Origin: an uncultured Balneolaceae bacterium | GTDB taxonomy: Bacteria > Bacteroidota > Rhodothermia > Balneolales > Balneolaceae | Assembly: GCA_913057825.1 (NCBI GenBank) | Contig: CAJXOW010000039.1 | Location: 1 to 33,779 of the forward strand | Direction: 5' to 3' | Length of the DNA: 33,779 bases | In this document: positions 17,447 through 25,585 of the stretch, piece by piece | How positions within the stretch are numbered: the first letter of the stretch is position 1 | Layout: the number at the start of each line of letters is the position of its first letter | The notes under the pieces: model-generated | Told to the model about the DNA's origin: nothing | Database searches by the model: none | Seen by the model: the letters and a program-made list of their open reading frames with translations, nothing else | Position numbers and translations under genes: made by a program

Positions 17447-18694
17447 ATGATTATTGTGCCTTTAGGCGTGGCCTCAGCAACGCCCACCACCACGAGACAT
17501 TTATCTTCAGCAGCTGTTTGGAGAGAAGGAAGTATATATCTGTTCGACTGCGGTGAAAATACGCAGATGCGAATGTTGCAGGCGGGAATGAAACGGTCGA
17601 AAATTGACTGTGTCTTCATTTCTCACCTGGATATAGATCACTATACCGGTATTATCGGACTGTTATCCACTCTGCAGCTGCAAAGAAGAGAACGAGAGCT
17701 GAAAATCGTCGGACCGAAGGGTCTAAAAGAATTTATAGAATTTAACTTTAAGTTTGCAGAAGTGGATATCACCTTCCCGATAGAATACTTGGAACTTGAA
17801 GAAGAAGGATTTGAACATGAAGTGGTCGTGGACGAGGAGGAGTTTTATGTAGAAGCCCGTCCTCTCGAGCATACCAAGTTCTGTCTCGGTTATCGATTCC
17901 AGGAAAAGGATAAACCCGGTAAGGTCGATGCGGAAAAAGCTCAGAAGCAGGGAATTTCGGAAGATTGGCAGTACAAGGAGCTGAAAGCCGGTAATGACGT
18001 CACCCTGGATGATGGTACCGTGGTCAAATCACGGGAGATCGTCGGACATCCCCGTCCGGGCGACAGCTTTGCATATGTTACGGATACCGTTTATTGCCGT
18101 AATGCCGTAAAACTTGGTAAAAATACCAACGTGCTTTATCACGAAGCCACCTTTGGCAGTTCACTTAAGGATAAGGCGGAGGAAACCGGTCATTCGACCG
18201 CCAGTGACGCGGCCCGGGTAGCTAATGAATCCAAGACGAAACTACTGGTCATCACGCACTTTTCGGCCCGTTATACCAATCCTTATGTGCTTCTCAGAGA
18301 AGCCAGAGACGAATTTCACCCGACCTGGATTGCAACCGAACTACGTCCGATTATGACGGATCCGAGTCATGAGCGGGGCATTATACAACCGCGTGTTTCC
18401 ATCAAGGAGTTCAATAACAAGAAGAAGGGAAACAAGAATAAAAGCGGCGGCAAAAAGAAAAGTAAGGGCAAAAAGAAAAAGAAGTATCGTAAACGAAAAA
18501 AAGCCTCTTCTTCGAAAAACAAAGGATCCAAAAGTAAGAGCAGTAAACGCAGCAGCAAAAGCAGTTCGAGCAGCAGCAAGAACAGGAAAAAGAAGAAGAA
18601 AGACCATAAAAAGAAGAAGAGTAATGATGATCAGGATCGACAGCCCAAGCACATTACACCGCGGACTCCCTTTGACGACTTCGACCGGTTTTAA
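17447..18694 (+). CDS. rnz: Ribonuclease Z-like metallo-beta-lactamase-fold nuclease with basic C-terminal tail
   Basis: A 415-aa protein whose first about 310 residues match RNase Z, the tRNA 3'-end endonuclease. Family landmarks are the N-terminal ATPTTTRHLSS, LFDCGENTQMRMLQAG, His 142, DSFAYVTDT with Asp 213, LYHEATF, GHSTASDAA and ITHFSARY with His 271. The metal motif HxHxDH reads HLDIDH (60-65), with Asp in place of the second His. From about residue 320 a 95-residue Lys/Ser/Arg-rich low-complexity tail follows. It is in frame, and its likely role is RNA or ribosome binding (inference). AGGAG lies 7 nt upstream of the ATG, one of the few clear Shine-Dalgarno sites here. It sits between the two ABC half-transporter genes. 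Confidence 0.87.
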   Translation: MIIVPLGVASATPTTTRHLSSAAVWREGSIYLFDCGENTQMRMLQAGMKRSKIDCVFISHLDIDHYTGIIGLLSTLQLQRRERELKIVGPKGLKEFIEFNFKFAEVDITFPIEYLELEEEGFEHEVVVDEEEFYVEARPLEHTKFCLGYRFQEKDKPGKVDAEKAQKQGISEDWQYKELKAGNDVTLDDGTVVKSREIVGHPRPGDSFAYVTDTVYCRNAVKLGKNTNVLYHEATFGSSLKDKAEETGHSTASDAARVANESKTKLLVITHFSARYTNPYVLLREARDEFHPTWIATELRPIMTDPSHERGIIQPRVSIKEFNNKKKGNKNKSGGKKKSKGKKKKKYRKRKKASSSKNKGSKSKSSKRSSKSSSSSSKNRKKKKKDHKKKKSNDDQDRQPKHITPRTPFDDFDRF

Positions 18695-18713
18695 AGTTTA
18701 ATTCCAACGCCCT

Positions 18714-20546
18714 TTGAGTTCCGATAAATCCACGCAAAATGTAGATACAGATCTGCTCAAACGGCTCTACGCGTTTGTCAGACCTTATCGGTGGTATGTA
18801 TTGCTGGCTGTAGCACTCACCTTGAGTGCTTCCTTTATGGGTACCGTTCGTCCCAAGCTTACCCAGATGGCCATCGACGAGCATATTGCCAACAATGATT
18901 ACGATGGACTAGTATGGATTGTCCTGTTGCTGGTAGGCACCCTCATCAGTGAATTCGTGCTGCTCGTGGCTAATACGTATCTCACCCGTTGGTTTGGACA
19001 GGGCACCCTGTATAGCCTTCGCAACCGGGTGTTTGAAAAAATTCAGTCAATGAATGTTCAGTTTTTCGATAAAAATCCCATTGGAAAACTGATTACCCGG
19101 ACTACCAGCGATATTGAGGCACTCAACGATCTGCTCTCACACGGAGTCGTAAACCTGGTGGGCGATCTATTTCGGATTGTATTCATTCTCTACTTTATGT
19201 TTAGCATGAGTTGGGAATTATCCCTGGTCGTCCTGGCAACCTTGCCGATCCTATTTTACGCCACGTTTCTATTTCGCGCCAAAGTTCGTGTCGCATTTCT
19301 AAATGTCCGGGATCAAATAGCCCGTGTTAACTCCTTTGTCCAGGAACATATAAACGGAATAGACATTGTTCAGCTTTTTGGTCGTGAGGAAAAACAGCGT
19401 GAACATTTTGAGAAACGCAACCGTGATCACCGGGACGCTTATATTGATACCATCTTTTATTTTGCCATTTTTTGGCCAACGGTAGAGGTTATTGCGAGTG
19501 TGGCAATGGCACTTGTTATTTGGTATGGCGGCGGTCGTGCACTGATGGGCGGCGTTACTTTCGGTGTACTGGTGGCCTTCATTCAATACGCCCGCCAGTT
19601 TTTTCATCCCATACGCGGACTGTCGGAAAAGTTTAATACCCTCCAGTCAGCCCTGGCTTCTTCTGAACGCATCTTTCATTTGTTGGACCTGGAAAACGAA
19701 ATACCGGAGCCCGAACATCCCAAAACGATCAAGCATCCACGCGGCGCCATCGAATTCAAAAATGTCTGGTTCAGGTACGTTGAAGAGGAGGATTACGTCC
19801 TCAAAGATATATCCTTCGAGGTGGTACCCGGTGAGAATATTGCAATAGTTGGGGCAACAGGGGCTGGAAAAACTACCATCATCAACCTGTTGAATCGCTT
19901 CTACGACATTGATGAGGGCAGTATTTTACTGGATGGCGTGGACATCAGGGATTTAACCATTCGTGAACTTCGATCAAATTTTGCGCTGGTTTTACAGGAT
20001 AACGTTCTGTTTACCGGTACTATCCATGAAAACATATCCCTGGGAAATACAGATATATCCCGTGAAGAGATCGTCGAGTGTGCAAAAAAAGTGGAAGCAC
20101 ACCGTTTTATCAAGAAATTGCCCGGCGCCTATGATTATCGACTGAAAGAGAGAGGGAAGTCCCTCTCGATGGGACAACGTCAGCTCATCAGTTTTGTGCG
20201 GGCAATGGTTTATGATCCCGGTGTACTTATTCTCGATGAGGCCACTTCCAGCGTGGATTCAGAAACCGAGGCGATTGTCAACAAGGCCTATCGCAAAATG
20301 ATGGAGGGTAGGACTTCTATCGTCATTGCCCACCGACTTTCAACGGTACAGGGAGCCGACAAGATTCTGGTTATGCACAAAGGAAAAATTAGAGAAACCG
20401 GTACTCATAGTGAATTAATGCAGCGCGAAGATGGTATCTACCGAAAACTTTACGAACTTCAGTATAAAGAACAGCTAGCGGGCGAAAATGCCACCGCCTC
20501 ATCTTCCGAACAAAAAACAGTAGAGACCAGCGAAGAGAATATATAG
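18714..20546 (+). CDS. ABC exporter half-transporter, catalytic partner
   Basis: A 610-aa membrane-domain plus NBD fusion. Membrane helices span about 20-310 (PYRWYVLLAVALTLSASF, VWIVLLLVGTLISEFVLLVA and onward). The NBD has Walker A GATGAGKT (380-387), signature LSMGQRQL (484-491, a departure from LSGGQ) and Walker B LILDEATSSVDS with catalytic Glu 509. This is the mirror image of the gene at 15565: the consensus ATP site would use this Walker B and the partner's LSGGQ, as in YheH/BmrD-type heterodimers. The start is a TTG, 19 nt after rnz: the next in-frame Met is near residue 42, inside the first helix, so TTG is preferred. The C-terminus is a hydrophilic tail rich in Ser, Glu and Thr. Confidence 0.9.
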   Translation: MSSDKSTQNVDTDLLKRLYAFVRPYRWYVLLAVALTLSASFMGTVRPKLTQMAIDEHIANNDYDGLVWIVLLLVGTLISEFVLLVANTYLTRWFGQGTLYSLRNRVFEKIQSMNVQFFDKNPIGKLITRTTSDIEALNDLLSHGVVNLVGDLFRIVFILYFMFSMSWELSLVVLATLPILFYATFLFRAKVRVAFLNVRDQIARVNSFVQEHINGIDIVQLFGREEKQREHFEKRNRDHRDAYIDTIFYFAIFWPTVEVIASVAMALVIWYGGGRALMGGVTFGVLVAFIQYARQFFHPIRGLSEKFNTLQSALASSERIFHLLDLENEIPEPEHPKTIKHPRGAIEFKNVWFRYVEEEDYVLKDISFEVVPGENIAIVGATGAGKTTIINLLNRFYDIDEGSILLDGVDIRDLTIRELRSNFALVLQDNVLFTGTIHENISLGNTDISREEIVECAKKVEAHRFIKKLPGAYDYRLKERGKSLSMGQRQLISFVRAMVYDPGVLILDEATSSVDSETEAIVNKAYRKMMEGRTSIVIAHRLSTVQGADKILVMHKGKIRETGTHSELMQREDGIYRKLYELQYKEQLAGENATASSSEQKTVETSEENI

Positions 20547-20549
20547 CGT

Positions 20550-20710
20550 CCTCATGCAGACAACCCGGGCGGCGGTTCCTTGCTCGGAAACTTTTCTTCG
20601 TTTATTGGCAGCTAACACCTGATTGCCATTAAAACTTCAACAGTTATTTCAGGCTTATACCCAGAAAATTTTAATGCTTCGGAACCGCCGCCCGGGTTGT
20701 CTGCATGAGG
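20550..20710 (+). repeat. Intergenic foldback element, copy C (plus orientation)
   Basis: Perfect 30-bp arms at 20550-20579 and 20681-20710 enclose a 101-nt core (20580-20680) about 91 percent identical to that of copy B. The inner 21 bp of the arms match copy B at 18 positions. The three differences (arm positions 3, 6 and 11 counted 5' to 3' from 20559) are each compensated on the other arm. The outer 9 bp are unrelated to copy B. The element fills the gap between two convergent genes, starting 3 nt after the ABC gene stop, so it could terminate transcription from both sides. Confidence 0.92.
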
Positions 20711-20744
20711 GCACGGTATTTTGCAAAAGCAGTTTCCGGCTTGT

Positions 20745-23573
20745 TTACTCCCCATACACTATGTCAATGGCTTTTCTGCTGGACCGGTCTTTGCGAGTTA
20801 ACTTTATGGTTAATTGATTGTTTTTTCTGTTATAATTCCAGTGGTCCTGCTGTTTAAGGCCTTCTTTAAGAACATTGCCGTTTAACTTTACCTGTTCCGG
20901 AACCCTGGATCCGATCAATTCGATTCTATAGCCTCGCTGTTCAAGCTGCTTCTCATATCCTTTCCCTTGAGGAATCCCGATCGTCACTGAACCTACGGGA
21001 TTGGTGGAATCTGCCGCGGTATATGAGATGGGAGTTCGAAGATAGCCCCCCGTTCGGTATGCATGACCACTTCCTTTATCCTCATAAAGGGTGTAGGTAC
21101 CGTCTGCACCGGCAAATACTTTAAGGGTCAAAGGATCAACGGGCTTTTGGCCGACATGATCCATATTGGGTCCCATCGGAACAATGGATCCGGCCGAAGC
21201 TAATACGGGAATATGATCAAGGGGTGCTTTTATATTGGTCGACTGACCGCCTTCAAAAGATTCGTTCGTAAAGAAATGATACCAGCGGGTGTTTTCAGGC
21301 AGCCATACTTGCCGGGTAGCCGTAGAACCTGGTTGAGCTATCGGGGCGACCAGCAGTTCGGTTCCAAATAGATACTGGTATTTGGACTCGTAGGCTTTCT
21401 CCTGGTCAGAGTATTCCAGGTACATGCTTCGGGCTATGGGAAGTCCCGTACGATGAGCTCTTTCGGCTTCAGTGTAGAGGTAGGGTATAAGCTTTTGTCT
21501 GAGCCGCATGAATTCGGCGCCCGTCTCCCGCGCTTTTCCCTCGAACTGCCAGGGTAATCTTACTCCATGCCCGTGGGAACGGAAGATAGGTTGAAAAGCA
21601 CCGAACTGAACCCATCGTATATACATTTCACCGGAAATCTCCTCGGCCCGGGGGCCGCCTCCATGATAGCTTCCAATATCATGACTGACATAAGGCAACC
21701 CGATATTCCCTTCGGAGGTGGTAAAATAACTCTGAAACTTCAACATTTCCCACGTCGGATAGGTATCCCCTGTAAAATGGACAGAATTACGATGTTCCGC
21801 CCAGGGACCGGGGCGGGTGGTATTCTGGTTTTGCCATTTGGAGCCGATTCGCGAGAGACTGAAACCCCGCTTGTCCTGAGATTCCATATGTTGGACGTAC
21901 TGCTGATTTATCCAGGCATCCGGGGTCAACCCCTTCATAGTTACCCGGCTGCCGTCACAACACCAATCCAGCCACCAATAGTCGACTCCCTGTTCTTCAA
22001 ATAATTCATGTAAAGCGAAATAGGACTCGTTATGAGATCGAATTCCCCAGTTCCAGACGCTGCAAGGTTGTTTCATTCCCTGCCATCGAGGACATTCGCC
22101 CTGTGCATCTATCAATCCGCCGGCCAGGCTGTCGGCCAATGGAAACCGGGGATCTTCATGATTAATACTCGGGTGGATATTGAGAGCTACCTTTAGGCCT
22201 TGCTCATCCGTCCATTTCAGGAACTTGTCGGGATGCGGAAAGAGATCGGATCTCCAATTCCAACCGTTCCAGTCGTCCGGGGATTTGAAATCGGTGTCAA
22301 TTATTAGTCCGTCCAGCGGAATATTGTTGTCATGCTGGTTGGGAACAATTCGTTCGGTAAAATCCTCGGCTCCATAGGGATGATTCCGCGAAAACATGAT
22401 CCCGAAAGCCCATCGCGGCAGGAGAGGAGGAGGTCCGGTCAGATTGGCAAATGTTTTAAGGACTTCTTTATAACGATGTCCATAGCCAAACAAGTAGGAA
22501 TCCTGGTAAGTATCCGGTCGTTTCCGGGCTTTTACCCATGATGACGGTGAAGTCCAGGTCGGTGTATTGGTGTCGTCCAGCAGATACCATCCTTCTTTAT
22601 CAATAATTCCATCATGCAGTGGTATTTCACCTGAAATATTGCCAAGTCCACGATCCCAACCCCCCAAATTTCCGTCATAAGTTACGAGCGGTTCCCGGGG
22701 AAGTTGCTTGTCGGGATCAGAGACGGAAATATGGTCCACCTCAAGTGCCGAACCATTTTCCGAAGTACTGCTAAGGGTGATTCCCGAGGCACCTTCTGAT
22801 AAACCAATGGAAATGACTTTGCTGCGCCAGTTTGAGGCGGCCACGGTAGCCGGAAAAGACAGCGTGTCACGAATTTTACCGTTAATGTTAAGCAACACGT
22901 TAGATGCCGATTTCGGGGCGGCATATCTTATTTTAAGATCGTAATTACCGTCTTCCGGAATGTTGTCAACGTTCCACTGAACGGAAGATCCCCGATGGTG
23001 GAAAGCATTCAGATATCCCGTTCCCGTGTAATTCAAATGTTGTGTACTGATCCAATCGCCGCGAATATGGGTACTGGATTTTACTTCCGGATTAAACATC
23101 CGGGCCGTTTCCGCCTCGCAAATTGCTCCAAACCTACAATGGTAGAGATTCCACCGGGGCTGGACTTCCAGGGAATCGTCTTTAAAATAGATGTGAACTT
23201 TAGTGTTGTGAACTGAATAAGGACCAGCCCCAATTTTATACTGAAAGTGCATGCCTTCGGTACGAATAATTCGCCACCCATTTTCAACGCGTGTTTGGAA
23301 CTCCGGCGTAGAAAAATGACGGTTAATTGCGTGAAAAGTGGGTCGATCTTCAAAATTTTGGTCCTCGGAATACTCCAGTCGGATGAGATATGGGGAAAGG
23401 ACCGTATAACGGGCCGAACCATCCCGAATGGTATGGCTGTCGGCCGCCGTTCCCTGGAAAGAAGTCAGTTGGCTGCTGCTCTGATGCTGGGCAACCAAAT
23501 GCTGATTACAGGATATGAAGAGACCAAGAATAAGAAAAGATAAAGTCCGCCCAATTGCTCTTATGTTAGTCAT
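20745..23573 (-). CDS. Glycoside hydrolase family 31 enzyme with inserted carbohydrate-binding-like domain
   Basis: A 942-aa exported alpha-glycosidase. The N-terminus has a hydrophobic signal and a possible lipobox FISC (Cys 22). A beta-sandwich N domain is interrupted at about 165-290 by a CBM6/CBM35-like module (YTGTGYLNAFHHRGSSVQW to LEVDHISVSDPDK). The GH31 barrel begins near PPPLLPRWAFGIMFSRNHPY, with the nucleophile Asp 536 in YWWLDW and the general acid Asp 603 in HFTGDTYPTW, and SHDIGSYHGGGP after it. C-terminal beta domains follow, including AGADGTYTLYEDKGSG. The likely substrate is an alpha-linked glucan, xyloside or galactoside: specificity cannot be read. No transporter or SusCD pair lies beside it. 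Confidence 0.92.
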   Translation of the reverse strand: MTNIRAIGRTLSFLILGLFISCNQHLVAQHQSSSQLTSFQGTAADSHTIRDGSARYTVLSPYLIRLEYSEDQNFEDRPTFHAINRHFSTPEFQTRVENGWRIIRTEGMHFQYKIGAGPYSVHNTKVHIYFKDDSLEVQPRWNLYHCRFGAICEAETARMFNPEVKSSTHIRGDWISTQHLNYTGTGYLNAFHHRGSSVQWNVDNIPEDGNYDLKIRYAAPKSASNVLLNINGKIRDTLSFPATVAASNWRSKVISIGLSEGASGITLSSTSENGSALEVDHISVSDPDKQLPREPLVTYDGNLGGWDRGLGNISGEIPLHDGIIDKEGWYLLDDTNTPTWTSPSSWVKARKRPDTYQDSYLFGYGHRYKEVLKTFANLTGPPPLLPRWAFGIMFSRNHPYGAEDFTERIVPNQHDNNIPLDGLIIDTDFKSPDDWNGWNWRSDLFPHPDKFLKWTDEQGLKVALNIHPSINHEDPRFPLADSLAGGLIDAQGECPRWQGMKQPCSVWNWGIRSHNESYFALHELFEEQGVDYWWLDWCCDGSRVTMKGLTPDAWINQQYVQHMESQDKRGFSLSRIGSKWQNQNTTRPGPWAEHRNSVHFTGDTYPTWEMLKFQSYFTTSEGNIGLPYVSHDIGSYHGGGPRAEEISGEMYIRWVQFGAFQPIFRSHGHGVRLPWQFEGKARETGAEFMRLRQKLIPYLYTEAERAHRTGLPIARSMYLEYSDQEKAYESKYQYLFGTELLVAPIAQPGSTATRQVWLPENTRWYHFFTNESFEGGQSTNIKAPLDHIPVLASAGSIVPMGPNMDHVGQKPVDPLTLKVFAGADGTYTLYEDKGSGHAYRTGGYLRTPISYTAADSTNPVGSVTIGIPQGKGYEKQLEQRGYRIELIGSRVPEQVKLNGNVLKEGLKQQDHWNYNRKNNQLTIKLTRKDRSSRKAIDIVYGE

Positions 23574-23971
23574 GTGAGAATAATATTTGTAACTCGTGTG
23601 AATTATCTTTTATCAAGTAATGCAGAAACTAATAGATACGATACAAAAATGCTGAAATACGTTTGGTTAAATTGCAGCCCTCCGGTATACCCCATAAGAC
23701 AGGTCCGAAAGCTACCGTACGTAAAATTAAATATTATAAATTGCCCAACGAATGCAAGAGAGGCCGCCCTTATGTAAAATCAAATTATCGTAACAAATTT
23801 AATGCAGTTATCGTTATATTAGATGAAGGAGATTGGATTGGAAAGCGGGAATGATATATTTGATCCGTTGTGTTATACTTAGTGGCATTCATATAAGAAT
23901 AAAGGAAATTAGTGCGCAAATAATTCAGCACCAATAAGTTAAAACTAAAACATAAAGTAAACTTTATCACC
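23574..23971. other. Intergenic region without a convincing gene
   Basis: 398 nt between the divergent GH31 and DUF883-like genes. It is AT-rich and must contain both promoters. Short open frames (for example 23663-23854 from a TTG) give no recognisable domain and have no ribosome-binding site. AAAGTAAACTTT just before 23972 is a short dyad of unknown meaning. No copy of the A-D foldback family is present. Confidence 0.5.
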
Positions 23972-24247
23972 ATGGCTGATAATCAAGAACCAATGGCAAA
24001 TAATGGAGATCTCTCGAGTGAGGAAACCCAGACCCACAGTGAACGCGAACCGTTTGTGGACCCGAAGGTTTATGAGCGATTGATTGATCGGCTTAAAAAT
24101 GAACGACACAAGCTGGAACGGGATCTGAAAAAGGACTATCGCAACGCCCGACGGTATGTTCGAGCACACCCTGAAGAGGGGCTGGGCATGGCCGTTGTTG
24201 GAGGCTTTATCGTTGGATACTTCCTGGGCAAATTGTCACGTGACTAA
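23972..24247 (+). CDS. DUF883-like (ElaB/YqjD) small membrane-anchored protein
   Basis: A 91-aa protein: a hydrophilic acidic N-terminus, a charged helical middle (LIDRLKNERHKLERDLKKDYRNARRYV) and a C-terminal Gly-rich membrane segment GLGMAVVGGFIVGYFLGKLSRD introduced by VRAHPEEG. This layout, with the phrase V.AHP..G.G at the membrane border, is that of the DUF883/ElaB/YqjD family, whose E. coli members attach to ribosomes and the inner membrane in stationary phase. Similarity to YtxH-like proteins is the alternative. The gene is monocistronic by appearance, ending in a foldback terminator at 24270. Confidence 0.65.
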   Translation: MADNQEPMANNGDLSSEETQTHSEREPFVDPKVYERLIDRLKNERHKLERDLKKDYRNARRYVRAHPEEGLGMAVVGGFIVGYFLGKLSRD

Positions 24248-24269
24248 CGCACCCATAGCAGCAAGTAAT

Positions 24270-24389
24270 AAAGGTTGAGAGCTCATACCATCATGTTTCT
24301 GCTTCTTGAGTGCACCCTCCGTGCACAAAGGAGGTAGACATGTTCGCTTCATGGTATTTAGAGATCGATCTCTCAACCTTTTTATTTTT
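24270..24389 (+). ncRNA. Structured foldback with terminator-like end, possible prfB leader or small RNA
   Basis: AAAGGTTGAGAG at 24270-24281 pairs perfectly with 24370-24381, followed by a U-rich run to 24389, as in an intrinsic terminator. Inside, ATACCAT 24285-24291 pairs with ATGGTAT 24351-24357. Near the apex GTGCAC flanks a CCTCC loop, and the same CCTCC can pair with AGGAGG about 15 nt on, giving two exclusive hairpins. That AGGAGG belongs to a full Shine-Dalgarno AAAGGAGGT just before ATG 24340, the start of a 33-codon open frame ending at 24441, 18 nt before prfB. The element may simply terminate the upstream gene, or be a leader of prfB. The evidence is structural only. Confidence 0.5.
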
Positions 24390-24459
24390 CAAATCCCAAC
24401 ATAATCGCTACTTTTTGCCTTACCACTCTTTTAACTGTTAAAACTTCTATATTGAATCT

Positions 24460-25585
24460 ATGGCGACCATCAGTTTAAATCAGGAGCATATCGAATCCTT
24501 ATTCGAGCGTGTGGAAGCGCTCAGGGGGTATCTTTGACTATGACGGCAGAAAAGTTCGCATAAAGGAACTTGAGGAGAAAACCCAGGATCCCAATTTCTG
24601 GAATGATCCCGACCGTGCCCAGCAGATTATGAAGGATCTGGACCACGAAAAAAAGATGGTGGGCAAATGGGATGATTTAAATGAACTCAGAAGCGATGTA
24701 AAGGTGTACCAGGAGTTTTTGGAAGAGGGCGAAGATGTTGCGAAAGAGCTGGAAGCAGCGCTCAAAGAGTTGCAAAAAGAGGTTGAGGAGCTGGAATTTA
24801 AAAGCATGATGCGGGGTGAAGACGATCATCGTGATGCCATTCTGACTATTAACCCCGGTGCCGGTGGTACGGAAAGTCAGGACTGGGCCGAAATGGTATA
24901 TCGAATGTACAAGCGGTGGGGCGAACGCAGCGGCTATGAAGTTTCGATTGCAGAATACCAGGAGGGAGAGGTCGCCGGCATCAAAAGTGCCACCCTGGAA
25001 ATCGAGGGAGATTACGCCTACGGTTTTCTGAAATCTGAAAGCGGCGTACACCGACTGGTTCGAATATCCCCGTTTGACAGCAATTCGCGTCGACATACCT
25101 CGTTTTGCTCCGTATTTGTATCTCCGGTGATCGACGACACCATAGAAGTGGATATTGACGAGAATAATGTGGAGCTGCAGCGCTTTCATGCCAGTGGGGC
25201 CGGCGGCCAACACGTAAATAAAGTGGAAACCGGGGTACGGCTCATTTGGGAAGGTACCCTTTCCGATGAATCGGAAGAGCGGGTGGTAGCTGAATGTCAA
25301 CAGGAACGCTCCCAGCTGCAGAACCGTGAAAAAGCATGGCGATTGTTAAAATCAAAGATCTATGAGCTGGAGAAAAACATTCGTGAACGAGAGAAGCAAA
25401 AACTCGAAGAGTCCAAGAACAAAATTGAATGGGGATCGCAGATAAGATCCTATGTATTCCATCCCTACAATATGGTGAAAGATCATCGGACGGACTTTGA
25501 AACCTCCGACACCGAAGCAGTGATGGATGGTGAACTGGACGAATTTATCAAATCCTACCTGATGGCCGATGCCCACGCCTCATAA
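24460..25585 (+). CDS. prfB: Peptide chain release factor 2, programmed +1 frameshift
   Basis: RF2 reads UGA and UAA stop codons and triggers peptide release. The gene starts at ATG 24460 and reads 25 codons to an in-frame TGA at 24535-24537. Translation must slip +1 at CTT (24532-24534) to continue in the frame open to 25585, giving 374 aa. The joined protein has the N-terminal helical domain, the anticodon-like SPF motif (203-205) that discriminates the second and third stop bases, and the catalytic GGQ in [12 protein letters not shown] (248-250). Both lie almost exactly at the E. coli RF2 positions. Without the frameshift the 5' end would be lost, so this is one intact gene, not a pseudogene. 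nadB overlaps the last 17 nt. Confidence 0.97.
24523..24538 (+). promoter_or_regulatory. RF2 programmed +1 frameshift site
   Basis: The sequence AGGGGGTATCTTTGAC combines the internal Shine-Dalgarno-like AGGGGG, a 3-nt spacer TAT, the slippery CTT codon, the in-frame TGA stop and a following C. It is identical to the classic bacterial prfB autoregulatory site: when RF2 is scarce, the ribosome pauses at TGA and shifts forward by one nucleotide. Its identity implies that RF2 levels are self-controlled here too. Confidence 0.97.

Noticed and set aside
18341..18652. Hydrophobic open frames antisense to the rnz tail
   Set aside because: They are the antisense reading of Lys/Ser codons (giving Phe/Leu runs) and have no independent support.
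23663..23854. A 63-residue open frame upstream of the DUF883-like gene
   Set aside because: TTG start, no ribosome-binding site, no recognisable domain. Treated as chance.
24270..24389. Signal recognition particle RNA or 6S RNA
   Set aside because: The foldback has no conserved SRP apical loop and no 6S-like central bubble. It is left as a terminator or leader structure.
24509..24535. prfB as a truncated gene or pseudogene starting at 24509
   Set aside because: The canonical +1 frameshift site joins ATG 24460 to the main frame, giving a full-length RF2.
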